This document shows positions 33,601 through 35,673 of a stretch of 35,673 bases of DNA, piece after piece (the stretch's first letter is position 1; each line of letters starts with the position of its first letter). This DNA comes from Gemmataceae bacterium (GTDB taxonomy: Bacteria; Planctomycetota; Planctomycetia; Gemmatales; Gemmataceae). Under the pieces are notes generated by a model. It ran no database searches. It was given only the letters and a program-made list of their open reading frames with translations, and was not told where the DNA came from. The position numbers were made by a program, and so were the translations under genes. Where the stretch lies: contig JAKEHV010000515.1 in assembly GCA_022614915.1 (NCBI GenBank), positions 1 to 35,673 of the forward strand, read 5' to 3'.

Positions 33601-33678
33601 GCCGCGAAAAACGCAAAAGACGCATAACGATATCTGGCACACTACTTCTAACTTTGTGCTCTTTGTGTTTTTCGCGGC
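33601..33678. repeat. Long inverted repeat after the aldehyde dehydrogenase gene
   Basis: GCCGCGAAAAACGCAAAAGA (33601 onward, arm to 33624) pairs with the reverse complement of 33655-33678 (…GTGTTTTTCGCGGC) with a few mismatches; the loop is 30 bases. The first 12 positions pair perfectly. It may act as a terminator or be a dispersed repeat. Confidence 0.75.
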
Positions 33679-33698
33679 AGCATTCGCTTGGCCCGATG

Positions 33699-34049
33699 CT
33701 AACCCTTGAGCTTTAGCCTTTCTACTACAGTCTTGAAATCATTATCTTTCCGGGTGAGCGTTTTCAAAGATTTCAAATCCTTTTCTTTTTGATAACCAAC
33801 CAGCACTTTGATCTCTGCAACCTCGCCGCCTGGGCGCCATATCTCCAACACAATCGCAGCGACCTTGGTGTTGTCACGTGCGAATAACTCGCCGATCTCT
33901 TTGTCGGAGAACCTGTAATCCTTGAACGCGTCCCTTGCCACGGTCAGTTGCTTGCCGGTGTATACCTTTTTTGTCGGCGGCTGACCAACCGCTTCCGGCG
34001 ACATGAAACAGATCAGAGTGACCAGGAGGATTGCTTGCATGAGTCGCAT
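33699..34049 (-). CDS. Small secreted protein, paralogue of the next gene
   Basis: A 116-residue exported protein. The ATG at 34049 has AAAGGA six bases upstream; an ATG five codons earlier is less well placed. Signal peptide MRLMQAILLVTLICFMSPEA, then a mature part of about 95 residues. Segments FSDKEIGELFARD, VLEIWRPGGEVAEIKVLV and DFKTVVERLKL align with the neighbouring gene's FSNTKLGDIFGKN, MLEIKRVDKRVTEITVHF and DFKFLVEGLKL. The function is unknown; a helix followed by a small beta-sheet is likely. It is the last gene of a minus-strand operon, 75 bases after its paralogue. Confidence 0.75.
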   Translation of the reverse strand: MRLMQAILLVTLICFMSPEAVGQPPTKKVYTGKQLTVARDAFKDYRFSDKEIGELFARDNTKVAAIVLEIWRPGGEVAEIKVLVGYQKEKDLKSLKTLTRKDNDFKTVVERLKLKG

Positions 34050-34124
34050 GGTTGTTCCTTTCATCCGCTCCGTGCTGAAATGGGAATCCGAGTCTGGCAG
34101 ACGACACGCCGGCGAAACACGGCC

Positions 34125-34517
34125 CTACTTTTTCTCTAGCTTCAGTCCTTCCACAAGGAATTTGAAATCGTCTTTGTTCTCTTGTGGCGTGAACGTGTCC
34201 ACGAGGACAAGCTCCTCGTCTAATTCTGCTATGTTAAAGTGCACCGTGATCTCTGTGACCCTCTTGTCCACGCGTTTGATCTCCAACATGACGAACGTGT
34301 AGAGGGTCTTGGAGTTTTTGCCAAAGATGTCGCCGAGTTTCGTGTTACTGAACTTCCGGTCTTGCAAATAAGACCTGGCAGTGGCCAGAGAATCACTGTA
34401 CAAGACGCGGTTTTCGCTCGGCGCTTTGATGGGCGCGCCGGCGCGGCAGGCTGGCTGGGAATTCCACAACGTCGGTACGCACAGGGCGCCAAGCATGCAG
34501 AAGGTAGCTGATTTCAT
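34125..34517 (-). CDS. Small secreted protein, paralogue of the preceding entry
   Basis: A 130-residue exported protein with a signal peptide (SATFCMLGALCVPTLW) and a mature domain clearly related to that of the gene at 33699-34049 (shared FS-x4-G-[DE]-[IL]-F, [VM]LEI-x-R, EI-x-V and DFK-x2-VE-x-LKL). AGAGGGGGCC lies ahead of the start. It begins three bases after the stop of the membrane protein gene, so the two are probably co-translated. No function is known. Confidence 0.75.
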   Translation of the reverse strand: MKSATFCMLGALCVPTLWNSQPACRAGAPIKAPSENRVLYSDSLATARSYLQDRKFSNTKLGDIFGKNSKTLYTFVMLEIKRVDKRVTEITVHFNIAELDEELVLVDTFTPQENKDDFKFLVEGLKLEKK

Positions 34518-34520
34518 TGG

Positions 34521-35258
34521 TCAGGCCCCCTCTAATCTTAAGCCGCGCAATTCAAAGGTCTTTTTGCCGGGAGTGAATTCGACCGTGATGGCATTGTGAT
34601 TGGGTATCGACAGAACCGCTTGGATCGTTTTTTCGGCGCCGGTAAAACGAATAAACACGCCCCAAGGCGCGTGCGCATTTTCCGTCTCTTCGACTATCTT
34701 GCATTCCAGCCGGCCGCCGTCCTTCCCGCGCAGCATTGTCTTTTTGTAATAAGGCACCTTGAGTGCGTCCGGCGAGTTCGGCGTGAAATACTCCCAATGG
34801 GCGACTGCCTCGCCGGCGATCCAGGACTGCAAACCGAGGGGCCAGCCGAAGAACACGCTCAACATCAGCAATAGGACGAAGGCGAGGACAAGGATCACCG
34901 CCCCCCAGGCGATCACCATGGCGTGCGGCGTCAGTTTCGCTTTGGCCAGCCCGGTTACGACCCTGTAGATAACAATGACGACAAACAACAATACTGCTAC
35001 GACCACGGCAACGAAAGTCGTTCGGTCGTCGACGCCTAGCAGCCTCGACATGGCCAGCGCGATTGCGACAACGACCACGAACCACACGGCGTTTAGGAAC
35101 GGGTAGCGGGCCGTGATGTCCAACAGCGTTTGTACCAAGCCAGTGAAGCTTGGCCCGGCAGTTGTCGACCATGCATTCCGTTCGTCAGTCGGCGGCTTTG
35201 AGGGTTTCCTCCCCCCGCGCGCGCCTCCCGTGCTGGTATTAGTCGGCGCTTGGCTCAT
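34521..35258 (-). CDS. Membrane protein with three predicted transmembrane segments and a soluble C-terminal domain
   Basis: A 245-residue protein. The first 35 residues are hydrophilic and Gly/Pro/Lys-rich. Three hydrophobic segments follow (AVWFVVVVAIALAMS, VAVVVAVLLFVVIVIY, VILVLAFVLLLMLSVFF). The C-terminal 95 residues are soluble (AHWEYFTPNSPDALKVPYY, WGVFIRFTGAEKTIQAVL, VEFTPGKKTFELRGLRLEG) with no recognised family. AAGGAACC lies ahead of the ATG. It is the first gene of the operon with the two small secreted paralogues; the products may act together at the envelope. Confidence 0.75.
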   Translation of the reverse strand: MSQAPTNTSTGGARGGRKPSKPPTDERNAWSTTAGPSFTGLVQTLLDITARYPFLNAVWFVVVVAIALAMSRLLGVDDRTTFVAVVVAVLLFVVIVIYRVVTGLAKAKLTPHAMVIAWGAVILVLAFVLLLMLSVFFGWPLGLQSWIAGEAVAHWEYFTPNSPDALKVPYYKKTMLRGKDGGRLECKIVEETENAHAPWGVFIRFTGAEKTIQAVLSIPNHNAITVEFTPGKKTFELRGLRLEGA

Positions 35259-35673
35259 TGCTAGGTTCCTTGAGGTGATTCTTGTTCTATCGCGATCGAA
35301 GTGCGCTGATTCGTTCCGGAAGGGCGCAGAATTTCATCGAATCCAGCGCATGATGGCCAAATCGCGCCAGCGAGGGAGTGAATTACGTCTGATTCAATTC
35401 ACCGGCTGACGTCTCCCTATTATCCCATACGTGTTTTCTTGCGGAACCGGACAAAGATTCTTGGGATTCGGAAAGATCCTGCGCAAGCAACCGAATCGGC
35501 CGACACCAGATCCTGACGTCAGAGGCCCTTTTTAGCCAAGAATCCTGCCATTTCATTACTTCCCAACGACTTACGTCGAAGAGACTGTTGCCATTCGGCA
35601 AACGGTTGGCGCGGGAGATGCCGGGGAGGCGCTTTACAGACGCGCCGGTTTCTTGCCATTGACGAGTTCCGAA
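35259..35673. other. Upstream region; minus-strand frame open to the window edge
   Basis: This 415-base stretch has no recognised gene. A minus-strand frame (stop at 35383) stays open to the window end for 97 codons, reading KWQDSWLKRASDVRIWCRPI near its middle, but it has no clear start or family. It also contains TTGTCC (35449-35454, minus) and GGATAAT (35419-35425, minus) in a promoter-like arrangement with non-standard spacing, so it may be a leader region for the operon starting at 35258 rather than coding. Confidence 0.25.

Overview
This window is GC-rich chromosomal DNA, almost certainly from a planctomycete of the Gemmatales/Gemmataceae type. The pointers are a Tat-exported DUF1501 protein, long secreted WD40 proteins with the typical planctomycete C-terminal tail, a DsbD/NHLRC2-like pair, several small lineage-restricted families, many short monocistronic units, and the families of short palindromic repeats found both between and inside genes. 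No rRNA, tRNA, CRISPR array, transposase or phage gene was seen. All family names come from reading the proteins; no database search was possible.

Layout. 1-2.6 kb: the 3' end of an error-prone DNA polymerase gene (dnaE2/imuC), a repeat-rich spacer, a thioredoxin-type arsenate reductase (arsC) and a TPR protein. 2.6-6.0 kb (minus): a very large membrane protein with a TPR-like tail. 6.2-10.1 kb: a two-gene unit, an NHLRC2-like thioredoxin/NHL-propeller lipoprotein followed by a DsbD-type electron transporter. 10.2-14.1 kb: an orphan BrnA/CopG-type antitoxin (minus), a small Cys-rich secreted protein with its terminator, ispH, a 66-residue minus-strand protein, and an exported M20 amidohydrolase. 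14.2-16.5 kb: a co-directional cluster of a transglutaminase-like protein, a small coupled ORF, a free-standing RHS C-terminal tip and a helical protein in the position of an immunity protein. 16.7-23.3 kb: a small conserved protein, a large secreted WD40 protein, a class-I glutamine-amidotransferase homologue without its catalytic residues, a stand-alone LigD-type phosphoesterase, a secreted Ig/FN3-like protein and a DUF4058-like protein. 23.3-31.9 kb: DUF1501 protein, membrane-anchored WD40 protein, GH15 glucoamylase/trehalase, an M91-like zinc peptidase, and a tight minus-strand operon (PrcB-domain protein, LarA-like protein, YgfZ). 32.0-35.7 kb: an aldehyde dehydrogenase, then a minus-strand operon of a membrane protein and two paralogous small secreted proteins.

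How the genes work together. The clearest functional pairing is DsbD with the lipoprotein carrying a CCINC thioredoxin motif: DsbD would pass electrons across the membrane to reduce it. The RHS-tip cluster looks like a mobile toxin-tip/immunity module, although its toxin activity is not recognisable. The rest is mostly housekeeping or envelope functions in one- to three-gene units.

The most unusual feature at larger scale is a set of short palindromic, GC-rich repeats that sit in frame inside at least six protein genes (dnaE2 twice, the TPR gene, dsbD three times, the large membrane protein, the DUF1501 gene twice, ygfZ), always in signal-peptide-proximal, linker or tail positions. Related copies occur in different genes and in spacers, resembling the in-frame palindromic elements known from Rickettsia.
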